A stretch of DNA of 64,000 nt from Spirosoma sordidisoli (GTDB lineage: Bacteria; Bacteroidota; Bacteroidia; Cytophagales; Spirosomataceae): positions 1,745,855-1,809,854 of the forward strand of contig NZ_SBLB01000001.1 of the NCBI RefSeq assembly GCF_004138325.1, in the 5' to 3' direction. Shown in pieces: positions 15,898 through 24,983 of this stretch. A model generated the notes under the pieces. The model searched no databases. It worked only from the letters and a program-made list of their open reading frames with translations, and was not told the origin of the DNA. The position numbers and the translations under genes were made by a program. The number at the start of each line of letters is the position of its first letter. Position 1 is the first letter of the stretch.

Positions 15898-17574
15898 ATG
15901 AACGCCATTAGCAGGCTGGCTTTTGCCGTATTTCTTTCGATCCTGAGCCAGCTGTCGGTGCAGGCGCAGACACCGGCCAGCCGCTTCACCCATGCCGACT
16001 CGCTGCGGGGTGGTCTCCGCCCCGAACGTACCAGCTACGATGTGCTTTTTTACGACCTGAGCCTGCGCGTCGATCCGGCTACCCAAACCATCCAGGGCAG
16101 CAACACCATCCGTTATAAAGTGGTGAAGCCGTTTCGGCGGATGCAGGTCGACCTGTTCGCCAGCATGGCGGTCCGATCCATTACCCAGAAAGGCAGCAAC
16201 GGGCAGCTCAAACCGCTTGCCTATACCCGCGACGGCAACGCCCTCTTCATCACCCTGCCCGATGCTCCCGCGGCTGGTCAGGTTCGCGATATCACCATCA
16301 GTTATGCCGGTAAGCCCCAGATTGCCAAAAATGCCCCCTGGGATGGCGGCTTCGTCTGGCGCAAAGACACCACAACGGCCCGACAGGCCGACTGGGTAAC
16401 GGTAGCCTGTGAAGGTACGGGCGCCAGTTTATGGTGGCCCAACAAAGACCACCTCTCCGACGAGCCCGACTCGATGCGCATCCGCTGCCGGGTGCCGAAA
16501 GGGCTGACCTGCGTCTCGAACGGAAAGCTGGTTGGGCAGAAACCGGCAGCCGGCGGTACACAAACCGAATGGACCTGGTTTGTTCATTACCCGATCAACA
16601 ACTATAACGTAACCCTCAACATTACCGATTACGCCCACATTTCGGATACCTACACCGCCAAAGATGGCCAGAAACTGGCGCTGGACTATTACGTACTGCC
16701 CGGCAACCTGGCCAGGGCCAAAGCGCACTTCGCCCAGGTAAAGCCCATGCTGGCCTGCTACGAAACTCACTTCGGCAAATACCCTTTCTGGCGCGACGGC
16801 TACAAACTGGTTGAAACACCCTACTGGGGCATGGAACACCAGAGCGCGGTCGCCTACGGGAACAAGTACCGCAACAACGCCTACGGGTTCGACTTCATCA
16901 TCATCCACGAGAGCGGCCACGAATACTTCGGCAACAGCCTGAGCTGCGCCGATCAGGCTGAAATGTGGATCCATGAGTCCTTTACGACCTATGCCGAAGC
17001 CCTGTACATGGCCTGTACGCAGGACGAAGCCCGCACCATCGGCTACCTCAACAACCAGCGGAAGCTGATTAAAAACAAGTTTCCGATGCTGGGTCCGCTG
17101 GGTGTCAATGCCGAGCAGGAAGACACCGACATCTATTACAAAGGAGCCTGGATGCTCCATACCCTCCGCTACGCCGTCAACAATGACAAAACCTGGTTTG
17201 CGGCCATCCGGGCGCTGGCGACCGAAAAACAGCGATCCATAGTATACACTGATGAAATCATCGACTTTCTGGGCAAACAGACCGGGGTGAACCTGCGCCC
17301 GCTGTTCGATCAATACCTGCGCCATGCCGACCTGCCCACGTTCGAGTACAAACTGGCTGGCAAAGGCACCGACGAGCTGGAGATGAACTACCGCTGGGTG
17401 GCCGACACGGATGGGTTCAACCTGCCCGTGTGGGTCCGGACCAGCACCAGCGACTGGCAACTGCTACGGCCTACCCGCTCCTGGCAGACTCTGACGCTCA
17501 AAGCCGGCGCCGGTCCAGTCAGCGTAGACCGGGATAAAGGCCTGTTCGACGTACGCGTCACCGCTGTCGAATAG
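15898..17574 (+). CDS. M1 family metallopeptidase, exported
   Basis: 558 residues with a signal peptide (to VQAQT). The zinc site is complete: HESGH at 337-341 and the third ligand Glu360, giving HEXXH-x18-E. GMEHQSA upstream corresponds to the GAMEN exopeptidase motif of the family. The N-terminal beta domain (YDVLFYDLSLRVDP) is present, but the long C-terminal helical domain of classic aminopeptidase N is missing, as in short secreted Bacteroidota members. It probably removes N-terminal residues from peptides in the periplasm or outside the cell. Confidence 0.92.
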   Translation: MNAISRLAFAVFLSILSQLSVQAQTPASRFTHADSLRGGLRPERTSYDVLFYDLSLRVDPATQTIQGSNTIRYKVVKPFRRMQVDLFASMAVRSITQKGSNGQLKPLAYTRDGNALFITLPDAPAAGQVRDITISYAGKPQIAKNAPWDGGFVWRKDTTTARQADWVTVACEGTGASLWWPNKDHLSDEPDSMRIRCRVPKGLTCVSNGKLVGQKPAAGGTQTEWTWFVHYPINNYNVTLNITDYAHISDTYTAKDGQKLALDYYVLPGNLARAKAHFAQVKPMLACYETHFGKYPFWRDGYKLVETPYWGMEHQSAVAYGNKYRNNAYGFDFIIIHESGHEYFGNSLSCADQAEMWIHESFTTYAEALYMACTQDEARTIGYLNNQRKLIKNKFPMLGPLGVNAEQEDTDIYYKGAWMLHTLRYAVNNDKTWFAAIRALATEKQRSIVYTDEIIDFLGKQTGVNLRPLFDQYLRHADLPTFEYKLAGKGTDELEMNYRWVADTDGFNLPVWVRTSTSDWQLLRPTRSWQTLTLKAGAGPVSVDRDKGLFDVRVTAVE

Positions 17575-17577
17575 CTG

Positions 17578-17613
17578 CAAACCCAGCCAGTAGACGCAGC
17601 CCCTGACTGTGGT
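17578..17613 (+). repeat. Hairpin repeat, copy 1
   Basis: 36 bases starting CAAACCCAGCCAGTAGACGC. The inner CAGCCAG and the distal TGACTGTGG can pair imperfectly. It begins three bases after the M1 peptidase stop. Direct repeat of copy 2. Confidence 0.75.
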
Positions 17614-17616
17614 CAA

Positions 17617-17652
17617 CAAACCCAGCCAGTAGGCGTAGCCTCTGGCTGTGGT
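17617..17652 (+). repeat. Hairpin repeat, copy 2
   Basis: 36 bases. It folds into a good hairpin: CAGCCAG with CTGGCTG outside and AGGC with GCCT inside, loop GTA. Four bases separate it from copy 1. Confidence 0.78.
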
Positions 17653-17727
17653 GAAGCGGTACGTTAGCGCGGTCTTCTTTTAAGTTTCCACTTGCTGTGG
17701 GGCGGTCGATGTGGAGCTGGCTTGCCA

Positions 17728-17764
17728 ACCACAGCCAGGGGCTACGCCCACTTGGCTGGGTTTG
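17728..17764 (-). repeat. Hairpin repeat, copy 3 (inverted)
   Basis: 37 bases that are the reverse complement of copies 1 and 2 with one or two small differences. Together with copy 2 it forms a large inverted repeat about 75 bases apart. Confidence 0.78.
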
Positions 17765-17821
17765 CCGGCCTACATTAGCGGCTGTGGCTACTGGACCCGT
17801 TTCGTTATCTTTACATCCATC

Positions 17822-18565
17822 ATGAAGCAACTCCTAGTTTTGATTACCCTGGCCGGGTTGTCGGCCTGCCAGCCGGGGGGATACCACCTGACCAGTCGAA
17901 CCGCCCGCCGAATCGGTATTGACTCGGCAAGTGCTCCGGCCGACAGCAGCGTAGCCCGCTTTCTGCTTCCGTACCGCCAGGGCCTCGATCGCAGCATGAA
18001 CGAAGTGCTGACCCGGTCAACGGGCCGGATCGAGAAAGGCCCGCCCGGCGCCCCGCTCAACAATCTGCTTACCGACGCGCTGCTGCAACAGGCCAGCCTG
18101 CGCTATGGCAAACCCATCGACTGCTCGCACCTGAACTACGGCGGTATCCGGAACAATCTGCCCGAAGGCAATATCACTACCGGCTCGATCTTCGAGGTGA
18201 TGCCGTTCGACAACCAGCTGGTTATCATGACAGTTACGGGCACCATGCTCCAGCAACTGCTCGACCATTTTGCGAAAGGCGACAAACTGGTGATGGGTGG
18301 CCTGCGGGCCAGAATTCGGGGGGGGCAGGTACACGACGTTGCGTTTACCAACGGCCGAACCCTGCAACCGAACGAAACCTATACCGTAGCCATGAGCGAT
18401 TACGTGGCCGACGGGGGCGACAACACCGGCTTCCTGAGAAATCCGGTCAGGCGCGAAACACTTACCTACCTCATCCGCGATACCCTGATCGATTATTTTC
18501 GGCAGCAGGGCAAGTCGGGTCAACCTATTACTCCTACATCTGATGGACGCTTTACAGTCGAATAG
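17822..18565 (+). CDS. 5'-nucleotidase C-terminal domain lipoprotein
   Basis: 247 residues from ATG 17822. Lipoprotein signal with lipobox LSAC (Cys16). The rest matches the 5'-nucleotidase C-terminal (substrate-specificity) domain: PLNNLLTDALL, LNYGGIRNNLPEGNITTGSIFEVMPFDNQLV, a TVTGTMLQQLLDH block and SDYVADGGDNTGFL. The catalytic metal-binding domain is absent and is encoded by the next gene, which overlaps this one by 23 bases. The two products probably act together in the periplasm on nucleotides or UDP-sugars. The gene order is the reverse of the usual domain order. Confidence 0.88.
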   Translation: MKQLLVLITLAGLSACQPGGYHLTSRTARRIGIDSASAPADSSVARFLLPYRQGLDRSMNEVLTRSTGRIEKGPPGAPLNNLLTDALLQQASLRYGKPIDCSHLNYGGIRNNLPEGNITTGSIFEVMPFDNQLVIMTVTGTMLQQLLDHFAKGDKLVMGGLRARIRGGQVHDVAFTNGRTLQPNETYTVAMSDYVADGGDNTGFLRNPVRRETLTYLIRDTLIDYFRQQGKSGQPITPTSDGRFTVE

Positions 18566-19475
18566 ACGCCAGTTTCTGAAGCTGCTCGGCACCACCGCCG
18601 TCATTGGCGCGGTAGCCCCCGAGGCCCTGGCCCGGCGCGGCCCCACTACGCTGACCATTCTGCATACCAACGACGTACACAGCCGGCTCGACCCCTTCCC
18701 CATGGATGGCAGCCGGAATGCCGGCCGCGGTGGCGTGGCCCGGCGCGCAACGCTGGTCCGGGCCATTCGGCAGGAGCAGGTGGACGGCCACCCCCGCAAC
18801 GTGCTGCTGTTCGATGCCGGGGATATTTTTCAGGGAACGCCCTACTTCAATCTGTACAAGGGCGAACCCGAAATACTGGCTATGAACCAGCTCGGCTACG
18901 ACGCTGGTACCATCGGCAACCATGACTTCGACGGCGGCATCGACAATATGGTGACCCAGTTCGGCAAGGCTACGTTTCCGATGCTGATTGCCAACTATGA
19001 CTTCAAAAACACCGTCCTGGATGGCCGCACCATGCCCTACAAAATCTTCACGAAAGAGGGCGTCAAAATAGGTGTTTTCGGCCTCGGTATCCGGCCGGAG
19101 GGGCTCATCCCGAAAGACGCTTACCGCGAAACGAAATACCTCGACCCCATCGAGATCGGGAACGACATGGCGGCTACCCTGCGCAATGACAAAAAATGCG
19201 ATTATGTCATCTGCCTGTCGCACCTGGGGTTCAAGTACGACGGCCCAACGGTTTCGGATAACGTGCTGGCGGCTCAGACGCGCCATATCGACGGTATCAT
19301 CGGTGGCCATACCCATACGTTCCTGGAGGCTCCCGTGCAGGTCAACAACCGCGATGGGCAGCCCGTCTGGATCAATCAGGTCGGTTTTGCCGGCATTAAC
19401 CTGGGCCGGATTGACCTCACGTTCGAGAAAGGAAAAGTAACGGCATCGGGTCAGTCCGTAGCAGTGAAAGGCTGA
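18543..19475 (+). CDS. Tat-exported metallophosphatase (5'-nucleotidase N-terminal domain)
   Basis: 310 residues. It starts with a Tat-type signal (NRRQFLKLLGTTAVIGAVA). The calcineurin-like metal site is complete: HTNDVHSRLDP, LLFDAGDIFQGTP, GTIGNHDFDGG and IGGHTHTFLE. This is the catalytic half of a 5'-nucleotidase; the substrate half is the preceding lipoprotein, overlapping by 23 bases in another frame, so the two are translationally coupled. Tat export fits folding with metals inside the cell before export. Confidence 0.9.
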   Translation: MDALQSNRRQFLKLLGTTAVIGAVAPEALARRGPTTLTILHTNDVHSRLDPFPMDGSRNAGRGGVARRATLVRAIRQEQVDGHPRNVLLFDAGDIFQGTPYFNLYKGEPEILAMNQLGYDAGTIGNHDFDGGIDNMVTQFGKATFPMLIANYDFKNTVLDGRTMPYKIFTKEGVKIGVFGLGIRPEGLIPKDAYRETKYLDPIEIGNDMAATLRNDKKCDYVICLSHLGFKYDGPTVSDNVLAAQTRHIDGIIGGHTHTFLEAPVQVNNRDGQPVWINQVGFAGINLGRIDLTFEKGKVTASGQSVAVKG

Positions 19476-19526
19476 GTTACCAGGCACGGGCTACTCCGTA
19501 TAAGCATAGCCTTTTGGGCCGCCTGA

Positions 19527-19559
19527 TTGCCTTAAACAGCATCTAAGTTCGTATCTTTG
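19527..19559 (+). promoter_or_regulatory. Promoter of purQ
   Basis: TTG at 19527-19529, 22 bases, TATCTTTG at 19552-19559. The leader before purQ is about 90 bases long. Confidence 0.65.
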
Positions 19560-19654
19560 TATCATCAACGGGTAACCCGGCCACCGAGCAATCAGGGCCG
19601 CTGCCGGTCTGCTTCCGCGCCTGGTTACTCCTTCACTCTTTCGCTTTTTCGTCC

Positions 19655-20341
19655 ATGAAATTTGGCGTTGTTGTATTTCCCGGCTCTAACTGCGATCAGG
19701 ACGCGGTAGACGCTCTTGAACTGATGGACCAGCAGGTTGTCAAGCTCTGGCACAAAGACCACGACCTACAGGGCTGCGATTTTATTATACTTCCCGGCGG
19801 TTTCTCCTACGGCGACTACCTGCGTACGGGTGCCGTCGCGCGGTTTTCGCCGATCATGAACGAGGTGATTGCCCATGCCAACCGGGGCGGTTACCTGATT
19901 GGTTTCTGCAACGGCTTCCAGATTCTGGCCGAAGCCAACCTGGTGCCGGGGGTGCTGCTCCGGAATACGAACCAGCAGTACATCTGCAAAAACATTTACC
20001 TCAAGCCGGAGTCGACCGATGCGTTGCTCACGGCCGATCTGGAACGCCGGGCCTATAAAATTCCGATGGCCCACGGCGAGGGTCGCTACTTTGCCGATGC
20101 CGACACGCTCAAAGCGCTGACCGACAACGGGCAGATCCTGTTCCGCTACTGCGATGAACAGGGTAACATTACCGATGCGGCCAACCCCAACGGGAGCCTC
20201 GACAACATTGCCGGCGTAACCAACGACCGGAAAAACGTATTCGGCATGATGCCCCACCCCGAACGGGCGGCTGATCCCATCCTGGGTAATACCGACGGGC
20301 GGCTTATTCTGGAACAGATGCTCAAAGTCGTTCTGGCTTAA
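19655..20341 (+). CDS. purQ: Phosphoribosylformylglycinamidine synthase subunit PurQ
   Basis: 228 residues, a class I glutamine amidotransferase supplying ammonia to PurL in the fourth step of purine synthesis. The nucleophile is Cys85 in LIGFCNGFQI, with His201 and Glu203 in MMPHPERA. GGFSYGDYLRTGA forms the oxyanion region, and the start MKFGVVVFPGSNCDQD is typical. Length is normal for the small separate subunit, so purL and purS should lie elsewhere. The stop codon abuts the repeat that borders the transposase relic. Confidence 0.96.
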   Translation: MKFGVVVFPGSNCDQDAVDALELMDQQVVKLWHKDHDLQGCDFIILPGGFSYGDYLRTGAVARFSPIMNEVIAHANRGGYLIGFCNGFQILAEANLVPGVLLRNTNQQYICKNIYLKPESTDALLTADLERRAYKIPMAHGEGRYFADADTLKALTDNGQILFRYCDEQGNITDAANPNGSLDNIAGVTNDRKNVFGMMPHPERAADPILGNTDGRLILEQMLKVVLA

Positions 20342-20440
20342 ACAGGAGTCATCCCCAATTTTAGGGTCCTGGCATAAAAAGGCCTCCTTTCTTAGCTTTG
20401 GCATCACCAGGATTCCATAGCCAGAAAGGAGGCCTTTTCA
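20339..20440 (+). repeat. Terminal repeat and hairpin of an IS5-like relic
   Basis: It starts with TAAACAGGAGTCATCCCC, followed by a 15-bp inverted repeat (AAAGGCCTCCTTTC with GAAAGGAGGCCTTT) around a 34-nt loop. The same arrangement, about 95 bases long, is found inverted at 30084-30181, and the outermost bases recur at 29876-29903. This looks like the end of an insertion sequence downstream of its transposase. The hairpin also sits where a purQ terminator would. Confidence 0.65.
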
Positions 20441-21010
20441 GAACGTACTGAGGGGCTAACTGTGAAATCGCGATAATATGTGTTGACTATTAGCCAGGGA
20501 AAGCCAGCTTGTGGACGACCTAAACGCGTATTCGCAGCTTTCGCCAGGCGCCGGAAGAAATTAGTCCACCCGATACTTCGTTCCACGCTCCAGCCGGTCC
20601 GCCGGTGCAGCTTTGCTACCGGAACGAAGGTTTTTGCCGACGCTGGGCGGAAGGCATTCTCAACATCGGACTTCAGGCCGCAAACGAATCTGTAATAACT
20701 CGATTGTAGCCTTGATTACCAGCCATTTTCCAGTCGATCACCAGCACCTCACAAAATTGTTCCGATCAAGGCTACAGCCGCCGGTCCATCGCTCTCATGA
20801 CCATCGGCAGCCCGGAGTCGACCTCAGGTTACCTGAAAATGAGACCTTTGAGTGGCTACGTTTCCTTCGCAGGAGCTATACCATGCATCCATAACCCGGC
20901 GGAGATCGACTTTACGCTTGCGCTGAAGCCGGGTGGGCTGGTGCCATCGAAAAAAGGTGAACCGGGCCGCCGGCGCGATTGCCGCCCACTGGTATCGGTC
21001 ACAGATCAGC
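20404..21010 (-). pseudogene. Decayed IS5-family transposase
   Basis: Broken pieces read on the minus strand in IS5/DDE order. An N-terminal fragment at about 20885-21000 contains YQWAAIAP and RKRKVDLRRVMDA. A middle piece near 20710 has AGNQGYNR. A C-terminal fragment at about 20490-20700 has KTFVPV, then VERSIGWTNFFRRLAK, the conserved E-R-W/F-R-R-L signature around the third catalytic residue. Frameshifts and stops separate them, and a small internal inversion (ATCAAGGCTACA present in both orientations at 20703-20715 and 20764-20776) suggests rearrangement. Not functional. Confidence 0.6.
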
Positions 21011-21274
21011 TTAAACCAGCTGGAGCTATCGACGAGATGGCGGCCTCCGGTAAGCCTCTTACCAGTTTATTGAGGACCAATGGCGTGTTTGATTCGGCAG
21101 ACAAAGACCCCAATCGGGCGGTGGAGTTTCCCGACTCCAACTGCGTTTAGGCCTTCTTCTAATGAAAAAAAGTACAGCAAGCCCCACTCAGCGTAAAAAG
21201 ATTACGTTGTGCGGGGGTTAAACTTGCCTGAGCAAACCGGGAACGGGCCTAACCACCTCTGCACACAAACACGG

Positions 21275-21673
21275 ATGACAGTCAACAAAGCCGTCCCTCT
21301 ACTCTACCGATGTAGCCCGCAGCCTGGCGTATTACACCGACGTACTGGGTCTCAAGCACACTAGGAGTGGGAAACCCAGCCCAGTTTCGGGGGTGTCGTG
21401 AAAGACGAGGTCGAACTGTTCTTTTGTCTGAAAGGTCATGGGCACCTGGCTCTCGATCACGGTCGACGATGTGGATAGCTATTATGAGACGATCAGGGCC
21501 AAAGGGGCCGTTATCGTGATGCCTCTCACCAATAAACCCTGAATATGCGCGAAATGCGGGTAAAGGACCCCGCCGGATACCTGCTGCTATGGAGTGCGAG
21601 CCGAAAAACGAACCAGCAGCTTAACCAGACACGTTTGGCCCTGGCAACAGAGAACACCATCCATTTATCCTGA
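21275..21673 (+). pseudogene. Broken VOC (glyoxalase/bleomycin-resistance fold) gene
   Basis: Reading across shifts gives MTVNKAVPLLY, then STDVARSLAYYTDVLGLK, GGVVKDEVELFFCLKGH, WLSITVDDVDSYYETIRAKG, NKP and finally NMREMRVKDPAGYLLLW, the full length of a VOC protein. At least three frameshifts are visible (near 21305, 21355 and 21440), and a missing G near 21541 turns the expected PWNMREM into a stop. The intact VOC gene starts 11 bases after its end. Confidence 0.8.
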
Positions 21674-21683
21674 AAACCACCAT

Positions 21684-22076
21684 ATGACCCAGTCCAAAGC
21701 CACCATTTCCCAGGCCTGGCCCTACCAGCAGAGCCCGATGAACCTGCCCGTTGCCGACGTCGATACGGCCCTGCCTTTCTACACAGACACCCTGGGTTTC
21801 CAGCTCGTATCACGTAGCGATACGCCCCATAAAGCAGCTACCCTTACCCGCGACACCATTCAGATCGGTCTGGCCGAAAACGGCGGTGACCCCACGCAGG
21901 ATGGCTGCTTCTTCGCCGTAGACAACCTTGACAACGCCTTCGCCGAACTAAAAACAAACGGACTGCCGCAGGAACAGCCTACCTATGACTACCAGAAATA
22001 CGGCGAAACGGTCTGGAAGGTCTTTTTCGTAGTGGCCCCCGACGGCCTCTGCTACTGTTACGGCGAACAACAATAA
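21684..22076 (+). CDS. VOC family protein
   Basis: 130 residues from ATG 21684. One vicinal-oxygen-chelate module: NLPVADVDTALPFYTDTLGF at the start, CFFAVDNLDNAFAELKTNG in the middle and the closing FFVVAPDGLCYCYGEQQ. Family members include glyoxalases, dioxygenases and antibiotic-binding proteins. The substrate is unknown. It lies next to a decayed gene of the same family. Confidence 0.82.
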   Translation: MTQSKATISQAWPYQQSPMNLPVADVDTALPFYTDTLGFQLVSRSDTPHKAATLTRDTIQIGLAENGGDPTQDGCFFAVDNLDNAFAELKTNGLPQEQPTYDYQKYGETVWKVFFVVAPDGLCYCYGEQQ

Positions 22077-22207
22077 AACTAACGTCCCAGCGCGGCAATC
22101 GCTCCCGTAACCGGGCGTTGAGCATGCGCGCATACCCGTTTGCAAAACAGACCGGGGTAGGTTAGTATTACAGTTCATCGGGCGTCGCATCAATCCGTTG
22201 ATGTACT

Positions 22208-23464
22208 ATGGACAGGAAAGACATCAGTAACTTAACTCACCTTTTGAGCCGAATCGAAAGCCAGCTCAACTGGGGGTCGGCGGCAAGCTGGAGTAGTTTC
22301 GATTTTGACCGCTTAAGTCAGCAGATTTTCGAGGCAACCCATGTGCAGCTTAGCTCTACTACGCTGAAACGGGTTTGGGGACGTATAAAATCGAATCATA
22401 CCCCCACCACCGTTACCCTGAACACCCTTGCCCAATTTGCCGGTTACGACAGTTGGCGAACGTTTTCACACCGAGAAACCGACACCATGGCTCCCGACAT
22501 TCACCCGCCTAAACCGGCCGTTTCTCGTTCGTACAGGCATTGGCTAACGGCTGCGCTGGCCGTGTCGACCTTGACCATTGTATCCCTGCTGTTCCTGCAC
22601 AATACCCGAAAACCCTACGACCCGACGTTATTCCGGTTTGCCGCCAACAAGGTCTTAACCAGGGACTTGCCCAACTCCGTTGTTTTTAGTTACGATGCCG
22701 TAGCGGCTGGTGATGATTCGGTATTTATCGCCCAGACGTGGGATGTCAGGCGTAAAACCCAGGTACCGGCCAACGGGAAGTACCATTCGGCCCTGTATCA
22801 TTATCCGGGATATTTCCGGTCGAAACTGATCATTGGTAACCAGGTTGTCAAAACCCATGATATTCAGATTGCTACGGATGGCTGGCTGGGGCTGATCGAA
22901 AACGAAAACCAGCCTTTTTACTTTCAGAAACAAGAGCTGCTGACCGATAGCAGCGTGCGGATTTCTACCGATCTACTCCGTCAACATCATCTGTCGGATA
23001 GCCCCCAGCCGCCTAAAGTCCGGTTTTTCAACCAGAATAACTTCGGCCCGATCTATACCCACAACTTTCAATTCGAAACCAGCCTGAAATCGCTGGATCT
23101 GAACGGCTCAAACCCCTGCCAGTTTTGCCAGGTGTTGATTCAGTGTGTTGACGATATCATTATCATTCCCCTGTGTTCGCCCGCCTGCGTGGGTGGTATC
23201 GAGCTAATCGGATTGGGCAACTACACCCAAGCCGCCAAGGATGATCTTTCAGGCTTCGGCACGGATATGAACACCGTCACCAGGTTAAACGTGGTAGGCT
23301 CAGGCGAAAAAGTGAGCTTTTTCGTCAACGGGAAACTGGCTAAAACCATAACGGCAAAAAACCCATCGGCCCGAATCGTAGGGGTGCAATACCGGTTTCA
23401 GGGAGCTGCCGAAATAGGAAAAACCTGGTTTGTGGGCGAAAAAGGCCCCGTCATAATCCGGTAA
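22208..23464 (+). CDS. Possible transmembrane DNA-binding regulator
   Basis: 418 residues in three parts. The N-terminal 90 residues contain a helical block (SSTTLKRVWGRI, then TLNTLAQFAGYDSWRTF) that resembles a small DNA-binding-like module frequent in Bacteroidota. Residues 112-130 form a single membrane helix. The remaining 285 residues would lie in the periplasm and end in a beta-rich section (VSFFVNGKLAKTI, IVGVQYRFQGAAEI) like a concanavalin-type sugar-binding fold. The layout is that of a one-component membrane regulator. The DNA-binding role is inference, and no family name is certain. The next gene encodes an exported ConA-like protein. Confidence 0.6.
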   Translation: MDRKDISNLTHLLSRIESQLNWGSAASWSSFDFDRLSQQIFEATHVQLSSTTLKRVWGRIKSNHTPTTVTLNTLAQFAGYDSWRTFSHRETDTMAPDIHPPKPAVSRSYRHWLTAALAVSTLTIVSLLFLHNTRKPYDPTLFRFAANKVLTRDLPNSVVFSYDAVAAGDDSVFIAQTWDVRRKTQVPANGKYHSALYHYPGYFRSKLIIGNQVVKTHDIQIATDGWLGLIENENQPFYFQKQELLTDSSVRISTDLLRQHHLSDSPQPPKVRFFNQNNFGPIYTHNFQFETSLKSLDLNGSNPCQFCQVLIQCVDDIIIIPLCSPACVGGIELIGLGNYTQAAKDDLSGFGTDMNTVTRLNVVGSGEKVSFFVNGKLAKTITAKNPSARIVGVQYRFQGAAEIGKTWFVGEKGPVIIR

Positions 23465-23641
23465 GGTTTGAGAGAGCAGCCAGTTAGCCGACTGGGCAAT
23501 AATTCACTGATTATCTGACACTTGTTTGTTACGCAAGTTGCAGAAGCACGTGGCATGAAGTTGCACGAACTTGATACTGCTTTGGTTTGGGCAAAAACAG
23601 GCCTGATAACAGTTTTGAGCAAACCAAAATCAAGTCAGGCC

Positions 23642-24799
23642 ATGAGAAACTCACTAACCCTGTTTTTGCTGATCTGTAGCCCGCTCGTCTGGGGGCAGCA
23701 AACCAAAAAAAAGACGCCCAAACCTACATCGGCCACGTCCAGTCCGATCATCGACCTAAGCCCGGACAACTGGGAGCATCAGGCCGGCAAGGTCGAATTT
23801 ATCGACCACAAGGGCACAAAAGCCATTAAGCTGAACCCAAACTCAGGCGAGGTATTTTTGAAGGATTACGTTTTCAGCAATGGCACCATCGAGTTCGATG
23901 TCGAGGTAAACCAGGCGTCTCCGTTCCCGGCGGTTTATTTTCGGAGGAAAGGGAATAATGCCGAGCATGTGTACCTGCGAACGGGGGCATCGAACCGGCC
24001 ACAGGCAGTTGATGCGGTGCAGTATGCAGCCGTTGTCAATGGGGTCAACCTCTGGGATCTGGCCCACGAGTACCAAACCAGTTGCAACCTGAAAATCAAC
24101 GACTGGAACCACCTGAAACTGGTGGTAAATGGGGCGCAGCTTCGGGTCTATGTAAACAACCTGGCCGAACCCGTTCTGGACGTACCAGCTTTGGAGGGCA
24201 ACACCTCGGAAGGGCAGATTGGCCTATCCACGGGTTTTCCGGGTGAAACCGTATTCGCCAACCTTACCGTAACGATCGATACCGAAGGCCTCATGGCCTC
24301 CGCTGGTGCCGATCTGACCCGGCACGACACCCGTTACCTCAGGCACTGGCAGGTTACGAAACCAGCCAGTTTGCCGGTGGGCACCGAAATTACCTCGCAG
24401 AATTTACCCCAGCCAGGAGCTGAATTCGAGCATATATCGGCCGAGCGACGTGGACTGGTCAACCTCTCCCGAAAATTTGGGGGCGATCCCAACCGCCGGT
24501 ATGTGTGGCTCAAGGCGACCCTCAAAGCCGAACAGGCGCAAAGCCAGATGCTGAAACTGGGCTTTAGTGACGAGGTGTGGGTGTATCTGAATCGCGTACC
24601 CGTCTATGTAGACAAAGACAACTACATTCAGGGTATGCGAAAAAGCCCCAACGGGCGTATTTCGCTGGACAATTCGCAGTTTCCGATTCACCTCAAGCAG
24701 GGCGAAAACGAACTGCTGATAGCCGTGGCGAACAATTTCTACGGCTGGGGTATTATGGCCAGGCTAGAGCACCTGGAAGGGGTAACCATTCTGAAGTAA
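23642..24799 (+). CDS. Exported protein with ConA-like and jelly-roll domains
   Basis: 385 residues from ATG 23642, where a signal peptide begins (MRNSLTLFLLICSPLVWGQQ); the frame is open 40 codons further but without sense. The first domain (about 45-220) has the LamG/DUF1080-like pattern: GTIEFDVEV, FPAVYFRRKGNNAEHVYLRTG, WNHLKLVVNGAQLRVYVNN. The second (about 260-385) looks like a galactose-binding jelly roll (VWVYLNRVPVYVDKD, LKQGENELLIAVANNFYGW). It probably binds carbohydrate outside the cytoplasm. No catalytic residues can be assigned. Confidence 0.7.
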   Translation: MRNSLTLFLLICSPLVWGQQTKKKTPKPTSATSSPIIDLSPDNWEHQAGKVEFIDHKGTKAIKLNPNSGEVFLKDYVFSNGTIEFDVEVNQASPFPAVYFRRKGNNAEHVYLRTGASNRPQAVDAVQYAAVVNGVNLWDLAHEYQTSCNLKINDWNHLKLVVNGAQLRVYVNNLAEPVLDVPALEGNTSEGQIGLSTGFPGETVFANLTVTIDTEGLMASAGADLTRHDTRYLRHWQVTKPASLPVGTEITSQNLPQPGAEFEHISAERRGLVNLSRKFGGDPNRRYVWLKATLKAEQAQSQMLKLGFSDEVWVYLNRVPVYVDKDNYIQGMRKSPNGRISLDNSQFPIHLKQGENELLIAVANNFYGWGIMARLEHLEGVTILK

Positions 24800-24983
24800 A
24801 GGGTAATCGCACCATACGAGGGCCTTCTGGTTTGAAAAAGTAGCCAACTGATCCCTATCGGTGATCGGTGGATAGCTGACAGCCCCAATAAAACATAGGC
24901 AACCCCGATAAGCCCTTCGCCAGGCTGAAGACCATTGTTTAGGTTTCCAGAGGGTAGAAACAAGGCTTAGAGAACCCGTTATT

